Positions 29,142-38,901 are shown, numbered from the stretch's first letter. The stretch is 64,000 bases of DNA from Flavobacteriaceae bacterium GSB9 (GCA_022749295.1 CP062007.1:2356001-2420000), one strand, 5' to 3'. Made by a program: numbers and translations. The notes: a model not told the origin generated them from the letters alone.

Positions 29142-30995
29142 TTAGTGCAAATCGTTTTTTGTAATCAATCCTATTAGCTTTTTATTTTTAACCACAGGAA
29201 GGCAGCCAATAGCATGCTCATCCATTAAACTTTTAGCGGTTTCCAAAGGTGTATATTCATCTGTAGTAATGAGTTCGGTCTTCATTAGTTTTGAAACGCT
29301 GTAATATTGTGACTCGGGATTATTTAAATGGGTTTCCACATCATGCCAAGTTAATAAACCAACCAAGGTGCTATCATTATTTATTACGGGCATGTGGTGA
29401 ATATTTTTCCATTTCATGATTTGCAGCACCAGTTCTATGCTGTCCTTTTTGTTCACCGAAAAAATATCTGAACTCATGGCGTGTTTCACCACCTTGTTTT
29501 TTATAAAGTCTCCATTCTCATTAGCATTTAACATGCTCCAACTGGAAATGGGATAACCTTTTTCTTGTTTTTTAAAAATGTTGGCGGTTAGAATTTGCAT
29601 GGCTTCAAAACGGCCATGGTTTTTCAGCAAGCTTCTATAATTTATAGATAACCACTCCGATCCGTTGTAGCCTTCTACCCTATCCTTTATAACTTTTAAA
29701 TACTTTTCGGCATCTTTTGGGGCTATACCATGACGATATAAACCCTTGTAGGCCATGGGAAGCAACTCATCCAAAATAAGATTTTGGCATGAGATATACT
29801 TGCCATTCCAGTAAAACTGAGTGGCTTTACCGTATCGGGCGGCGTTAAAGAAATTAGTTTTTACATCTTTAAAGTCCCATTTTTTATGGATGTTTTCGTA
29901 TTGTATTGGTTTGCCCAACATGACACCTACCCAAAACATCATATTGGCTATTTCGTCGGTGGTTGTTGGCCCAGAGGGCAGGTATCTATTTTCAATTCTT
30001 AAATTTGGTTTGCCATTGCTAGTCCCATAGCAAACCCTATTCCAAGGATATACAGTGCCATTGTGTAAACTAAGCGCTCGTAATTTAGGTGTTTCGTTGT
30101 TTTTTATCATCTCAACACTATCTTTAGTGAAATTGGTAGTTAAAAAACTTCTAAACCTGGAAATGTTGTTTTTAAAAATATCGGAAATTGAACCTGTTTG
30201 CCAAGCACTACCAAAACTAACGCGCGATTGTTTTTCGTTTAACAAATATGAATTTGCTCGTGTATCGATACTTTGGGTGAACAATGCAATTCTTGTTTCC
30301 ATCCAAAGTTCTTTACCAAACAAAATTGGCGAGTTTGTACAAACACTTAAAATTGGTCCAGCAATGGCCTGAGCCCAATTATAATCATCCACAAAGTTCT
30401 TAGGGTTAAGTTGTAAATGCATTTGAAAACTGGTATTACAACTTTCTAACATTACCGAATCGTGCAGCAAATTAAGTTCATCAACACCCTTTATATGAAT
30501 ATCGAAACTTTTGCGTCTGCTTTTTTTAATGGCATCGTTTAAAACTGAATACCGCTCCACAGCGGTCATTCTTTTTTCGTCTACATCATTCACCGAAATT
30601 GAAGGTAAAATACCGGTTAAAATAAGCTTGATGCTTTTTTGGGACGCCACTTTTCTGGCTTTATCCAATAAAGCATCAAGTTGTTGATGAAGTCTTGAAA
30701 AACAGTCTGTTTTAAGTTGGAAAGTATCCAGATTGACTTCTAGATTATAGCTGCCCATTTCGGTGGTAAAATGGTCATCATTAATAGCTTCAAGCAGTTC
30801 TAACGATTTGCTTTCAGGTAAAAACTCCTCGTTAACAAGGCAAAACTCCTGTTCGGCTCCTATACGCAAAGGCTCCTCTTCTATCAGCTCCTTTTCAACC
30901 AGCATATCTAAAGCCTTGATATCGTTCAATAAATGATGGATGTAATTCGCTCTCTCTTTTTTGGTCTTTAATTTGGCTACATTCAAATCTCCCAT
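29142..30995 (-). CDS. Glutamate-cysteine-ligase-like (GCS2) enzyme fused to paired CBS domains
   Basis: 617 residues from the ATG at 30995; a TTG two codons upstream is possible. Residues about 30-480 match the GCS2/YbdK carboxylate-amine ligase fold, with RIGAEQEFCLVNEEF, NLEVNLDTFQLKTDCF, STSFQMHLQLNPKNF-like and RIENRYLPSGPTT. Residues about 500-617 form two CBS modules (MSSDIFSVNKKD and MKTELITTDEYT) that bind adenine nucleotides and could regulate the ligase. The reaction would be ATP-dependent amide formation on glutamate or a related acceptor. It is divergent from rnpA across 190 bp and lies upstream of the deacylase-type gene. Confidence 0.82.
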   Translation of the reverse strand: MGDLNVAKLKTKKERANYIHHLLNDIKALDMLVEKELIEEEPLRIGAEQEFCLVNEEFLPESKSLELLEAINDDHFTTEMGSYNLEVNLDTFQLKTDCFSRLHQQLDALLDKARKVASQKSIKLILTGILPSISVNDVDEKRMTAVERYSVLNDAIKKSRRKSFDIHIKGVDELNLLHDSVMLESCNTSFQMHLQLNPKNFVDDYNWAQAIAGPILSVCTNSPILFGKELWMETRIALFTQSIDTRANSYLLNEKQSRVSFGSAWQTGSISDIFKNNISRFRSFLTTNFTKDSVEMIKNNETPKLRALSLHNGTVYPWNRVCYGTSNGKPNLRIENRYLPSGPTTTDEIANMMFWVGVMLGKPIQYENIHKKWDFKDVKTNFFNAARYGKATQFYWNGKYISCQNLILDELLPMAYKGLYRHGIAPKDAEKYLKVIKDRVEGYNGSEWLSINYRSLLKNHGRFEAMQILTANIFKKQEKGYPISSWSMLNANENGDFIKNKVVKHAMSSDIFSVNKKDSIELVLQIMKWKNIHHMPVINNDSTLVGLLTWHDVETHLNNPESQYYSVSKLMKTELITTDEYTPLETAKSLMDEHAIGCLPVVKNKKLIGLITKNDLH

Positions 30996-31184
30996 ATCCA
31001 AACAATTTATTTTTGAACTTAAACTACAATTTATATCTGAACCAAGAAAGGTTTAAATATTCCAAAGTCGATTTTTAAATTTTAAAAAATTAATTTACCG
31101 TTATTTAAACATTTTTAAAATGACTTTTATCATGTAGCAAAAACCAAAATTGTTATTGCTATTTTTGCTCTTATAACGTTTTGT

Positions 31185-31565
31185 ATGAAGGCATCCTATT
31201 CAAAAAAAGAAAAGCTGAAAAGTAAAAAACTCATTGACCAATTGTTTACAGAGGGGCAATCGGTTTCTGTATTTCCGTTACGTTTGGTATTTTTAAAAAC
31301 CGTTTTTGATGATGATTCTTTGGCCAAAACAGGCGTTTCAGTAAGCAAACGCAATTTTAAAACTGCCGTTGACAGAAACCATATAAAGCGTTTACTAAGA
31401 GAAGTTTATCGATTAAATAAAGCCGAGTATTTTAACAATTTAAAAACACAACATGCGTTTATGATTTTGTACATTGGCAAAGACAAACCCACTTTTGCCC
31501 AAGTTGAATCTAAAATGACCCTATTGTTTTCCAAGTTTTTGAGTAAACTTTCTGACGATAAATAA
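31185..31565 (+). CDS. rnpA: Ribonuclease P protein component
   Basis: 126 residues, the normal length. The basic helix signature RNHIKRLLREVYR and the N-terminal LKSKKLIDQLFTEG are characteristic of RnpA, which binds the RNase P RNA and helps process tRNA 5' ends. A DUF4349 gene starts 15 bases downstream. The usual bacterial partner rpmH is not adjacent, as is common in Bacteroidota. The divergent gene upstream is the GCS2-CBS enzyme. Confidence 0.95.
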   Translation: MKASYSKKEKLKSKKLIDQLFTEGQSVSVFPLRLVFLKTVFDDDSLAKTGVSVSKRNFKTAVDRNHIKRLLREVYRLNKAEYFNNLKTQHAFMILYIGKDKPTFAQVESKMTLLFSKFLSKLSDDK

Positions 31566-31580
31566 TAAAAATGCAAACAC

Positions 31581-32402
31581 ATGAAGCTACTGTCTTATGT
31601 ATTGGTTTTAATGCTTCCCATGATGTGCTCAAAAGCACCGTCAAATGATAAAGATTCGTCGGTTGGATATGCCGAATCTGCCGTACTAGAAAGTGTTGAA
31701 GAAGCTTCAGCCACTAACGGCGATATGTCCATTCGTTACGAAACAACACCACAAAAAATAATAAAGACCTCTTTTCTTCGATTTGAAACCCAAGATTTAG
31801 ATAAAACCTATAGCCAAATAAAAAAGGCTGTTCAGGACAACAAAGGGTTTATACAAGATGATAATTCACGTAAATCGTATAATACCATTACCCGCAGTTT
31901 GGTTATCCGAATACCTACCACAAACTTTCAAGAAACTTTAGATGCGGTTAGCGAACATGTAGCGTATTTTGACTCAGAACGCATTTCTGCTGAAGATGTT
32001 ACCGAAGAATTTATTGATTTAGAAGCCCGTTTAAAGGCCAAAAAAACTTTAGAACAACGTTACTTAAGTCTTTTGGATAAAGCCAAAAACGTAAAAGAAA
32101 TTTTAGAAATAGAACGTGAACTCTCAAACATTCGCGAAGAAATAGAAGCCAAGCAAGGCCGTTTAAATTATCTACAAAACAAAGTATCGTTAAGTACTCT
32201 AGAAATTGAATTTTATAAATTAACCTCCGAGGCACCTGTGACCAAATCGTACGGTACCAAAATGTGGAATGCCATAAAAGCTGGTTTTAACGGAATCTCC
32301 ATATTTTTCTTAGGGCTTCTGCATATTTGGCCTTTTATTGTTATTCTTGCAGTAGGTGGGCTTTTAATACGTAAACGGTGGATTAAAAAACATAAAAAAT
32401 GA
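31581..32402 (+). CDS. DUF4349 domain membrane lipoprotein
   Basis: 273 residues. The N-terminus is hydrophobic with a weak lipobox (PMMC). DUF4349 occupies about 55-215, with an intervening coiled coil (AEDVTEEFIDLEARLKAKKTL...ELSNIREEIEAKQGRLNYL). One membrane helix lies at about 235-262 before a short basic tail. DUF4349 proteins are of unknown function and sit in the envelope. The last codons overlap the start of the S41 protease gene (ATGA), which suggests translational coupling. Confidence 0.85.
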   Translation: MKLLSYVLVLMLPMMCSKAPSNDKDSSVGYAESAVLESVEEASATNGDMSIRYETTPQKIIKTSFLRFETQDLDKTYSQIKKAVQDNKGFIQDDNSRKSYNTITRSLVIRIPTTNFQETLDAVSEHVAYFDSERISAEDVTEEFIDLEARLKAKKTLEQRYLSLLDKAKNVKEILEIERELSNIREEIEAKQGRLNYLQNKVSLSTLEIEFYKLTSEAPVTKSYGTKMWNAIKAGFNGISIFFLGLLHIWPFIVILAVGGLLIRKRWIKKHKK

Positions 32403-34039
32403 AAGTTTTATTTAAAAAAAGAATATTAATACCTGTATTGGCCGGGGCTATTTTTTTCGGTACAACGGCCTTTAAAAACGATTTTTTTGAGATTGCCAAA
32501 CAGATTGAAATTTTCACAACATTGTTTAAAGAACTCAACATGAACTATGTTGATGAAACCAATCCGGCAGATTTAATGGATACCGCCATTAAAAGTATGC
32601 TGGAAAATTTAGACCCCTACACTAACTTTATGAACGAACAAGATGTAGAGGCCGCAAGAATCAACAACACTGGAGATTATACGGGCATAGGTGCCAAAAT
32701 ACAAACCCTAAAAGACAAATTAATTGTTGTTGAGCCTTATAAAGATTACCCTGCAGACAAAGCTGGATTGAAGGCTGGCGATGAAATTATAAAAGTAGGC
32801 AATACCGTTGTGGCCAACTACAAAGAAAACGCTGGCGAATTGCTTAAAGGATCGCCTGACACATCGGTAGAGGTTACTTATAAACGTCAAGGAAAAACAC
32901 AAACAGCCACTATAAATCGTGCTGAAGTTGAAATAAAAGCCGTACCACATTTTTCAATGATTAACGATAAAACAGGCTATATTGTTTTAAGTCGTTTTAG
33001 CCGAAAAGCCTATGTAGAAACCAACTATGCGCTTCGCGATTTAAAGGCACAAGGTGCCCAAAGAATAATTTTAGATTTACGAGGAAACCCTGGTGGTTTG
33101 GTAAATGAGGCCATAAATATTATTAATCTTTTTGTTCCAAAAGGACAGTTGGTAGTTACCACAAAATCAAAAGTTAAGAAGTACAACCGTACTTATCTTA
33201 CCCAACGCGAACCAATAGATACTGAAATTCCGGTGGTTATTTTAATTGACGAAAAAAGCGCCTCTGCAAGCGAAATTGTATCGGGTGCTTTGCAAGATTT
33301 AGACCGTGCCGTTATTGTTGGGGCACGCAGTTTTGGTAAAGGTTTGGTACAGCGCCCAAAACAGCTCACGTATGGTACTCAGGTAAAAATAACCATTTCG
33401 AGATACTATACCCCTTCTGGCAGATGTATTCAAGCCTTGGATTATTGGAACAGAAACGAAAAAGGTGAGGCTGTTAAAATAGACCAAAAAAACTACCACG
33501 AGTTTAAAACCAAAAACGGAAGAAAAGTTTTTGATGGTGGTGGCGTTTATCCAGATGTGCCCATGGGAACTTATAAAACATCGCCCATTACAACAGCTAT
33601 TGTAAACAATAATTTAGTTTTCAATTACGCTACTCAATATCATTATAAACATCAAATTGAGAATATTGATGGTTTTGAACTTACAAACAAAGATTTTTCA
33701 GATTTTAAAAACTATTTAAAAACCAATAATTTTTCGTTTGAAACCGATACCGAAAAAGCGCTTAAAAAAGCCTTTGAAACAGCGAAAAAAGAAGAACTTA
33801 ACGACGATATAGAAACTGATTATAAAACTTTAATTGCCAACTTAGAACAATCTAAAAAAACGGTGGTTGATGAAAATAAAGATTTCCTTTTAAAACTGCT
33901 CACCGAAGAAATAGTAAAACGTTATGTTTATCGCGAAGGACTTTATGAATACTATAAAACACACAACCCCGAAATAAAAAAAGCAACCGAAATTTTAGGC
34001 AACCCATCCATATACAACAATTATTTGCAAAAATTATAG
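32399..34039 (+). CDS. S41 family carboxy-terminal processing protease (CtpA-like)
   Basis: 546 residues. An N-terminal membrane anchor or signal (about 8-22) is followed by a PDZ domain (about 85-170, AGLKAGDEIIKVG) and the S41 catalytic domain. The Ser of SASASEIVSGALQD and the Lys of SFGKGLVQ form the Ser-Lys dyad. A C-terminal helical region of about 130 residues follows. Such proteases trim C-termini of periplasmic proteins or degrade tagged substrates. The gene overlaps the preceding DUF4349 gene by four bases. Confidence 0.95.
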   Translation: MKVLFKKRILIPVLAGAIFFGTTAFKNDFFEIAKQIEIFTTLFKELNMNYVDETNPADLMDTAIKSMLENLDPYTNFMNEQDVEAARINNTGDYTGIGAKIQTLKDKLIVVEPYKDYPADKAGLKAGDEIIKVGNTVVANYKENAGELLKGSPDTSVEVTYKRQGKTQTATINRAEVEIKAVPHFSMINDKTGYIVLSRFSRKAYVETNYALRDLKAQGAQRIILDLRGNPGGLVNEAINIINLFVPKGQLVVTTKSKVKKYNRTYLTQREPIDTEIPVVILIDEKSASASEIVSGALQDLDRAVIVGARSFGKGLVQRPKQLTYGTQVKITISRYYTPSGRCIQALDYWNRNEKGEAVKIDQKNYHEFKTKNGRKVFDGGGVYPDVPMGTYKTSPITTAIVNNNLVFNYATQYHYKHQIENIDGFELTNKDFSDFKNYLKTNNFSFETDTEKALKKAFETAKKEELNDDIETDYKTLIANLEQSKKTVVDENKDFLLKLLTEEIVKRYVYREGLYEYYKTHNPEIKKATEILGNPSIYNNYLQKL

Positions 34040-34169
34040 CTTACTGAAATAAAATTACATCGAAACCAAAACAACACATTCAAGCTATAAAACGCCCTTC
34101 TTTAATGCTTTCTGGCATGGTTTTCGATTAAAAAATGGTATATTTATTCACTATTTCTATTATCCTACT

Positions 34170-35027
34170 ATGCGTAAATTATTGGTAATAATACTATTAA
34201 CTTTAAGTGGCGCTTATGCTTTTTCGCAAAGCGAACTAAAACACGAAGTATATTTTGATACCGATAAATTTATAGTGCCTCCCACTGAAGAAAACCGCTT
34301 GTTGCTGTTTATTTCTAAATTGGCGGATATGGATATTGAATCCATTTCTATTTTTGGTTTTTGTGATGACAGAGGTGCAGATACCTACAACCTAAAACTA
34401 TCGCAACAACGTGCCGATGCCATAAAGGCCATTTTTGCTAATAATGAAATTAATGAAGACCTAATTTCTAATGTCGATGGAAAAGGTAAAATTCTATTAA
34501 AGCTCGTTGAAGAAAAAGACCTTTTAAAAATTAGAGGTTTAAACCGAAAAGTTGAAATTATAGTTAAACCCAAACCGCCAAAACCTAAAAAGCCGATTGT
34601 TGAAAAAGCACCAGAAACTCCAAAAGAAAAAACTGCAGTAGACCTTATAAACGAAAGTGCTGTAGGCGATAAAATTGTTTTTAAAAATATTTTATTTAAA
34701 ACAGGATATGCCACTGTTATGCCAGGTTCTAAAAAAACATTAGAATCTATTGCTAAAGCCTTAGTTGAGCGTGATGATATTTATTTTACCATTCAGGGCC
34801 ATGTATGCTGCACCCAGTTTACCAGAGATGCTGTAGATAGGCGCACAAAAAAGCGTAACCTATCTGAAGCCCGTGCAAAATATGTTTACGATTATTTTGC
34901 CAAAAAGGGAGTAGATAAAAAACGCATGCGACACTTAGGAATGCGTAGAAAATTTCCATTGGGCGGCGATCCAAAATTTGACAGACGAGTAGAAATTGTT
35001 ATTACCTATGTTGGCAATGCCAACTAA
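34170..35027 (+). CDS. OmpA-family protein with two OmpA_C-like domains
   Basis: 285 residues with a signal peptide (MRKLLVIILLTLSGAYAFSQ). Two OmpA_C-like peptidoglycan-binding modules are present: one near 25-105 (VYFDTDKFIVPPTE, GFCDDRGADTYNLKLSQQRADAI), the other near 165-283 (ILFKTGYATVMPGSKKTLESIA, HVCCTQ, RDAVDRR, LSEARAKYVYDYF). The second has an unusual Cys pair and insertion. No membrane barrel precedes them, so the protein is soluble or peptidoglycan-associated. The next gene starts 6 bases after its stop. Confidence 0.87.
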   Translation: MRKLLVIILLTLSGAYAFSQSELKHEVYFDTDKFIVPPTEENRLLLFISKLADMDIESISIFGFCDDRGADTYNLKLSQQRADAIKAIFANNEINEDLISNVDGKGKILLKLVEEKDLLKIRGLNRKVEIIVKPKPPKPKKPIVEKAPETPKEKTAVDLINESAVGDKIVFKNILFKTGYATVMPGSKKTLESIAKALVERDDIYFTIQGHVCCTQFTRDAVDRRTKKRNLSEARAKYVYDYFAKKGVDKKRMRHLGMRRKFPLGGDPKFDRRVEIVITYVGNAN

Positions 35028-35033
35028 GCGCTT

Positions 35034-36437
35034 ATGCCCCACAGAATAATTTTTATAGTTAGCTTTTGTTTGATAAGCTTTAAAAGCTTCTGTCAAAACA
35101 CTTATATCCCAGATGCTAATTTCGAGCAAACTTTAATTAACTTAGGCTATGATACTCTTCCAATCGATAATAGCGTTCCAACAGAAAATATCAACAAAAT
35201 AACAAACTTGTACCTTTTAGATAAAGGTATTTCAGACCTAACGGGAATTGAAGACTTTAAAGCATTAACCAATTTAGATTGTTCATTTAATAAGTTAACA
35301 AACATAGATGTTAGCAGTAACCTAAATTTAACAGAACTGTACTGCAACGATAACTTGTTAACTAACATCAATATTTCTAAAAACCTTAATTTAATACGTT
35401 TATGGTGTTTTAAAAACAAGCTCACAAATCTAGATATTAGTAATAATGATAATCTCATTTCACTGCGGTGCGAAGATAATCTGCTAAATAGTTTACATGT
35501 TACAAACCTTAAAAAATTGAACGTACTGACTTTTGAACGCAACTATATATCTTCTATTGATGTTTCTAACAATACTATTTTAAATCGTTTAGAATGTGGT
35601 CAGAATTTATTGGAATCTTTAAATGTTGAAGCCAATACCAATCTATCCTATTTAAGTTGTGAGGAAAACCAGCTTAAAGTATTAAATGTAAACAACAACA
35701 ACAGATTAGGGATTTTAATTTGTGCCAATAATCAAATTTCAAAACTAAATATTTCAAAAAACACCAAACTAACCAATTTAGATGCTCGTTATAATGACCT
35801 TTGCCAATTAAACTTAAAAAATGGCAATAACAGCAATATGTTTCCATTAAATTTTAGTGATAATCCTAATTTAAATTGTGTTGTTGTTGATAACCCTAAT
35901 GCCAACCACACAACCTGGGAACCTACATCATTCAAAAATTATGTTGACAAAATTGAAGATTGTAGTAATTTTATTTACGTCGATAATTTACAGGATTATA
36001 CCGGTAAAGGTTATACATTGCCAACACTTTCCAACGGACATTATTTTTCAGAACCCAATGGTAACGGTACGCCTTTAAATCCAGGTGATTACATTACTAC
36101 TTCGCAAACTATATATATTTACAACCAAACCGCATGTTTTAGTAACGAAAGCAGTTTTAATGTTTTAATTACTGAATCTGACTTTTTTGTTCCAAAATAT
36201 TTTACACCAAATAACGATAGTAATAATGATGTTTGGAAAGTTACCGATAATACCAACATAATAAACAATATTACTATTTATGACCGCCACGGTAAATTGA
36301 TAAAATTTTTAGCTTCAAATTCCAATGGTTGGGACGGTACATTTAATGGCCAATTGTTACCTACCGATAGTTATTGGTATGTGATTGTATTAAATACAAA
36401 AGAAATAATAAAGGGTCATTTTGCATTAAAACGCTAA
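35034..36437 (+). CDS. Leucine-rich-repeat surface protein with T9SS type B sorting domain
   Basis: 467 residues with a signal peptide (1-20, ending KSFCQ). After a short N-terminal region, about 12 short LRR-type repeats run from about 55 to 275 (for example LTNLDCSFNKLTNIDVSSN and LTELYCNDNLLTNINISKN). The C-terminal 80 residues match the gliding-motility type B sorting domain (FVPKYFTPNNDSNNDVWKV...DGTFNGQLLPTDSYWYVI). It should be exported by type IX secretion and attached to or released from the surface, with adhesion or binding likely. Its stop overlaps that of the opposing GNAT gene. Confidence 0.88.
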   Translation: MPHRIIFIVSFCLISFKSFCQNTYIPDANFEQTLINLGYDTLPIDNSVPTENINKITNLYLLDKGISDLTGIEDFKALTNLDCSFNKLTNIDVSSNLNLTELYCNDNLLTNINISKNLNLIRLWCFKNKLTNLDISNNDNLISLRCEDNLLNSLHVTNLKKLNVLTFERNYISSIDVSNNTILNRLECGQNLLESLNVEANTNLSYLSCEENQLKVLNVNNNNRLGILICANNQISKLNISKNTKLTNLDARYNDLCQLNLKNGNNSNMFPLNFSDNPNLNCVVVDNPNANHTTWEPTSFKNYVDKIEDCSNFIYVDNLQDYTGKGYTLPTLSNGHYFSEPNGNGTPLNPGDYITTSQTIYIYNQTACFSNESSFNVLITESDFFVPKYFTPNNDSNNDVWKVTDNTNIINNITIYDRHGKLIKFLASNSNGWDGTFNGQLLPTDSYWYVIVLNTKEIIKGHFALKR

Positions 36438-36880
36438 AACGAACCAAACATGGCAACATGCGGAATGCCATCTTCAAGGTACTCCTCGCCTACCGCTTTA
36501 AATCCTAATTGATTATAAAATTGTTTTAAATAACATTGCGCCGATATTTTTATCAACGTTATATTAAATTGATGTTTTAAAGCTACAATTGAAGCTTCCA
36601 TAAGCTGTTGGCCGTAATGGTGATGCCTTTCGTTTTTACTTACCACTACCCTACCAATACTAGCCTCTTTAAAATAGTCGCCCGGTTTAAAAATTCGGGT
36701 GTAACCAATTAGTTTATTGTTTTTAACCCCTAAAACATGAAGTGCTTTTTGGTCTTTTCCGTCAATATCTTGATATACACAATCTTGTTCAACCACAAAT
36801 ACTTCGCTGCGTAGTTGCAGTAACTCATATAATTCTTGTTTGGTGAGTTCTTCGAAAGATTTAACTGTAGTGGTTAACAT
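36434..36880 (-). CDS. GNAT-family N-acetyltransferase (ElaA-like)
   Basis: 148 residues. The N-terminal LTKQELYELLQLRSEVFVVEQDCVYQDIDGKD region is characteristic of ElaA, and the acetyl-CoA pocket is SIGRVVVSKNERHHHYGQQLMEASI. The fold and length fit. The natural acceptor of ElaA-like acetyltransferases is unknown. The gene's last base triplet overlaps the stop of the LRR gene on the other strand, an example of tail-to-tail packing. Confidence 0.88.
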   Translation of the reverse strand: MLTTTVKSFEELTKQELYELLQLRSEVFVVEQDCVYQDIDGKDQKALHVLGVKNNKLIGYTRIFKPGDYFKEASIGRVVVSKNERHHHYGQQLMEASIVALKHQFNITLIKISAQCYLKQFYNQLGFKAVGEEYLEDGIPHVAMFGSF

Positions 36881-36993
36881 GATAGATAAAATAAAAGTTA
36901 AGCTATTTTAATCGGATGTGATAAATCGTATTAATACAATGTGATGTCTCCTAGCTTCAACTTGACAAAAACTAAAAATTTTTAAAAGACAAA

Positions 36994-37911
36994 TCAATCT
37001 TGAACAATCACGCCCTTATCATCATTTTTATTAAACTCAGGTTGAATGGTAACATGGTTGATGTTAAACTGTTCGTGCAAAACATTTTCTATTTCATCTA
37101 AAACGGCATCAAATTCAGTAACCGTTAAATCTTCAATCAAATCCAGGTGGGCTTCCAAATGCAGCTCATTATCGCTTAAATTCCAAATATGAACGTGGTG
37201 CAATTTTTTTACTTTTTGAAGTTTATTCACGGTCTCTACCACCTCTTCAATATTAATGTGACCAGGAGTAAACAGCATAATCATTTTAGTAGATGTTTTT
37301 AACAAATCATAACCCACAAAAATCAAATAAAACGCAATTAAAAAAGTAAGTACACTATCGACCCAAAACAGTTGTAAATATTTCATTAAAAGACCGCCAA
37401 TAAGAACGGCAATACTGGCCAACATATCGGTTAACAGGTGCAAATAAGCACTGCGCATATTAATATTGTTGTTGGCTTCTTTTTTAAGCAGCAGTACACT
37501 TAATCCGTTGGCCACAATCCCCAACAGCGATAGCCAAATAACTAATCCAAATTTAATGGTTTCTGGATTTTGGAAACGTTTTACCGCTTCAATAATCAAT
37601 AAAATAGCAATGATTATTAAAGTAGAAGCATTTACAAAAGCTGCTAAAATTTCGGCACGTTTATACCCAAATGTTCTATGTAGTGAGGCTTCTTTTTTTG
37701 CTAATTTATTGGCTGCATAACTTACAATTAAAGATAAAACATCGCTAAAATTATGCAGGGCATCACTTAATAATGCCAAACTACCAGAAACTAAACCACC
37801 TACCACTTGAGAAGCTGTAATAAGGATGTTGAGCAATATTGATATTAAAAGGTTTCTACCTTTTAAATCTGAATGGCTATGATTATGGCTATGCGAATGG
37901 CTGTGCCCCAT
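36994..37911 (-). CDS. Cation diffusion facilitator (zinc/divalent metal exporter)
   Basis: 305 residues. A His-rich N-terminus (HSHSHSHNHSHSD) precedes six membrane helices of the CDF family with the metal-binding ligands in ALLSDALHNFSD and HLLTDMLASI. The C-terminal cytoplasmic domain (about 215-305) has HHVHIWNLSDNELHLEAHLD, a regulatory metal site. It exports Zn2+ (or Co2+, Cd2+) in exchange for protons. The gene starts one base after the rpiB stop codon, on the same strand, implying co-transcription with rpiB. Confidence 0.95.
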   Translation of the reverse strand: MGHSHSHSHNHSHSDLKGRNLLISILLNILITASQVVGGLVSGSLALLSDALHNFSDVLSLIVSYAANKLAKKEASLHRTFGYKRAEILAAFVNASTLIIIAILLIIEAVKRFQNPETIKFGLVIWLSLLGIVANGLSVLLLKKEANNNINMRSAYLHLLTDMLASIAVLIGGLLMKYLQLFWVDSVLTFLIAFYLIFVGYDLLKTSTKMIMLFTPGHINIEEVVETVNKLQKVKKLHHVHIWNLSDNELHLEAHLDLIEDLTVTEFDAVLDEIENVLHEQFNINHVTIQPEFNKNDDKGVIVQD

Positions 37912-38346
37912 TTAACAAGATACTGGCATTTTATCAATTCTGTTTTGGTGGCGCCCACCTTCAAAATCGGTCGTTAAGAAAACATCAACCATTTCAACGG
38001 CTTGCTGTATGGCTGTAAATCGGGCAGGAATACACAAAATATTGGCATTATTATGACTACGAATTAAATGTACAATTTCTTTGTTCCAGCATAAACCAGC
38101 ACGTATTTTTTGGTGTTTATTGGCCGTCATGGCTACACCATTGGCACTTCCACAAATTAAAATACCGTAATCGGCCGCTTTGTTTTCAACATCTTTGGCT
38201 ACAGGGTGTACAAAATCAGCGTAATCTACGCTATCATTACTATCTGTGCCATGGTTTTGCACGCTATATCCTTTAGCTTCAAGGTGCTTAACTATGGCTT
38301 TTTTATAGTCGGTTCCGGCATGGTCGTTACCTATTGAAATATTCAT
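37912..38346 (-). CDS. rpiB: Ribose 5-phosphate isomerase B
   Basis: 144 residues, the normal length. The RpiB/LacAB sequence is clear: IGNDHAGTDYKKAI at the N-terminus with the substrate-binding His, ILICGSANGVAMTANKHQKIRAGLC with the catalytic Cys and the HNNANILCIPAR motif. It interconverts ribose 5-phosphate and ribulose 5-phosphate in the pentose phosphate pathway. Its stop directly abuts the start of the CDF transporter. Confidence 0.96.
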   Translation of the reverse strand: MNISIGNDHAGTDYKKAIVKHLEAKGYSVQNHGTDSNDSVDYADFVHPVAKDVENKAADYGILICGSANGVAMTANKHQKIRAGLCWNKEIVHLIRSHNNANILCIPARFTAIQQAVEMVDVFLTTDFEGGRHQNRIDKMPVSC

Positions 38347-38901
38347 TATTTTAAAATTAAGTTCGCTTTATACAAAGGTAACAATTATTAACATTGTGGA
38401 CGGATGTATTCATTACTTGTTAATAAGTGTTGATAGTTTTGTAAAATTAAAATTGGGATTATTCAATAATTTTTTCAAACAAAAACAGCGGCTTAATATC
38501 CAAATTTTTAATTCATTATTTCTTGAGATGTTTTCAGACTAAAATGTAATGGATATAAACATCTATTTTAAAAAAGTTATGAGTTATAAACCGTTAATTT
38601 GAGTTGTTAACAACTGTGTATTAAAATTTGAAATCTATTCTAAATTAACCTTTTAAAATAATTCTCCATGTTAATTACCTTTTAACAGAACGTAAATTTA
38701 ATGTAATCAAAATAAAACTTAAAAAAGTTATTCCAGATATTAACAGCCTATAATAACCATCATTTTATTTTTTAAAATTTTAAAAGAAATAGATATTATA
38801 ATATATAATGTGGATAAGTTTAGTTTTTAGGTTGATTGTAAGATTTTTTCATCTTTTGTATTTATATTTCGTAACATTGTAGGAAATGATACATTTATAA
38901 A
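38347..38901. other. Long A+T-rich intergenic region without a recognised gene
   Basis: 555 bases, strongly A+T-rich, between the divergent rpiB and propeller protein genes. No reading frame, tRNA or hairpin terminator was recognised. A weak promoter-like pair (TTG at 38836-38838 and TATATTTC at 38863-38870, spacing 24) lies about 32 bases before the propeller gene and may drive it. Confidence 0.4.

Noticed and set aside
31140-31190. Promoter-like TTATAACGTTTTG immediately before rnpA
   Set aside because: It would make the transcript leaderless and the match to TAnnTTTG has an extra base, so it was not annotated.
35147-35542. 131-codon minus-strand frame
   Set aside because: It is antisense to the leucine-rich repeats at 35034-36437; the regular LRR codon pattern produces long open antisense frames.
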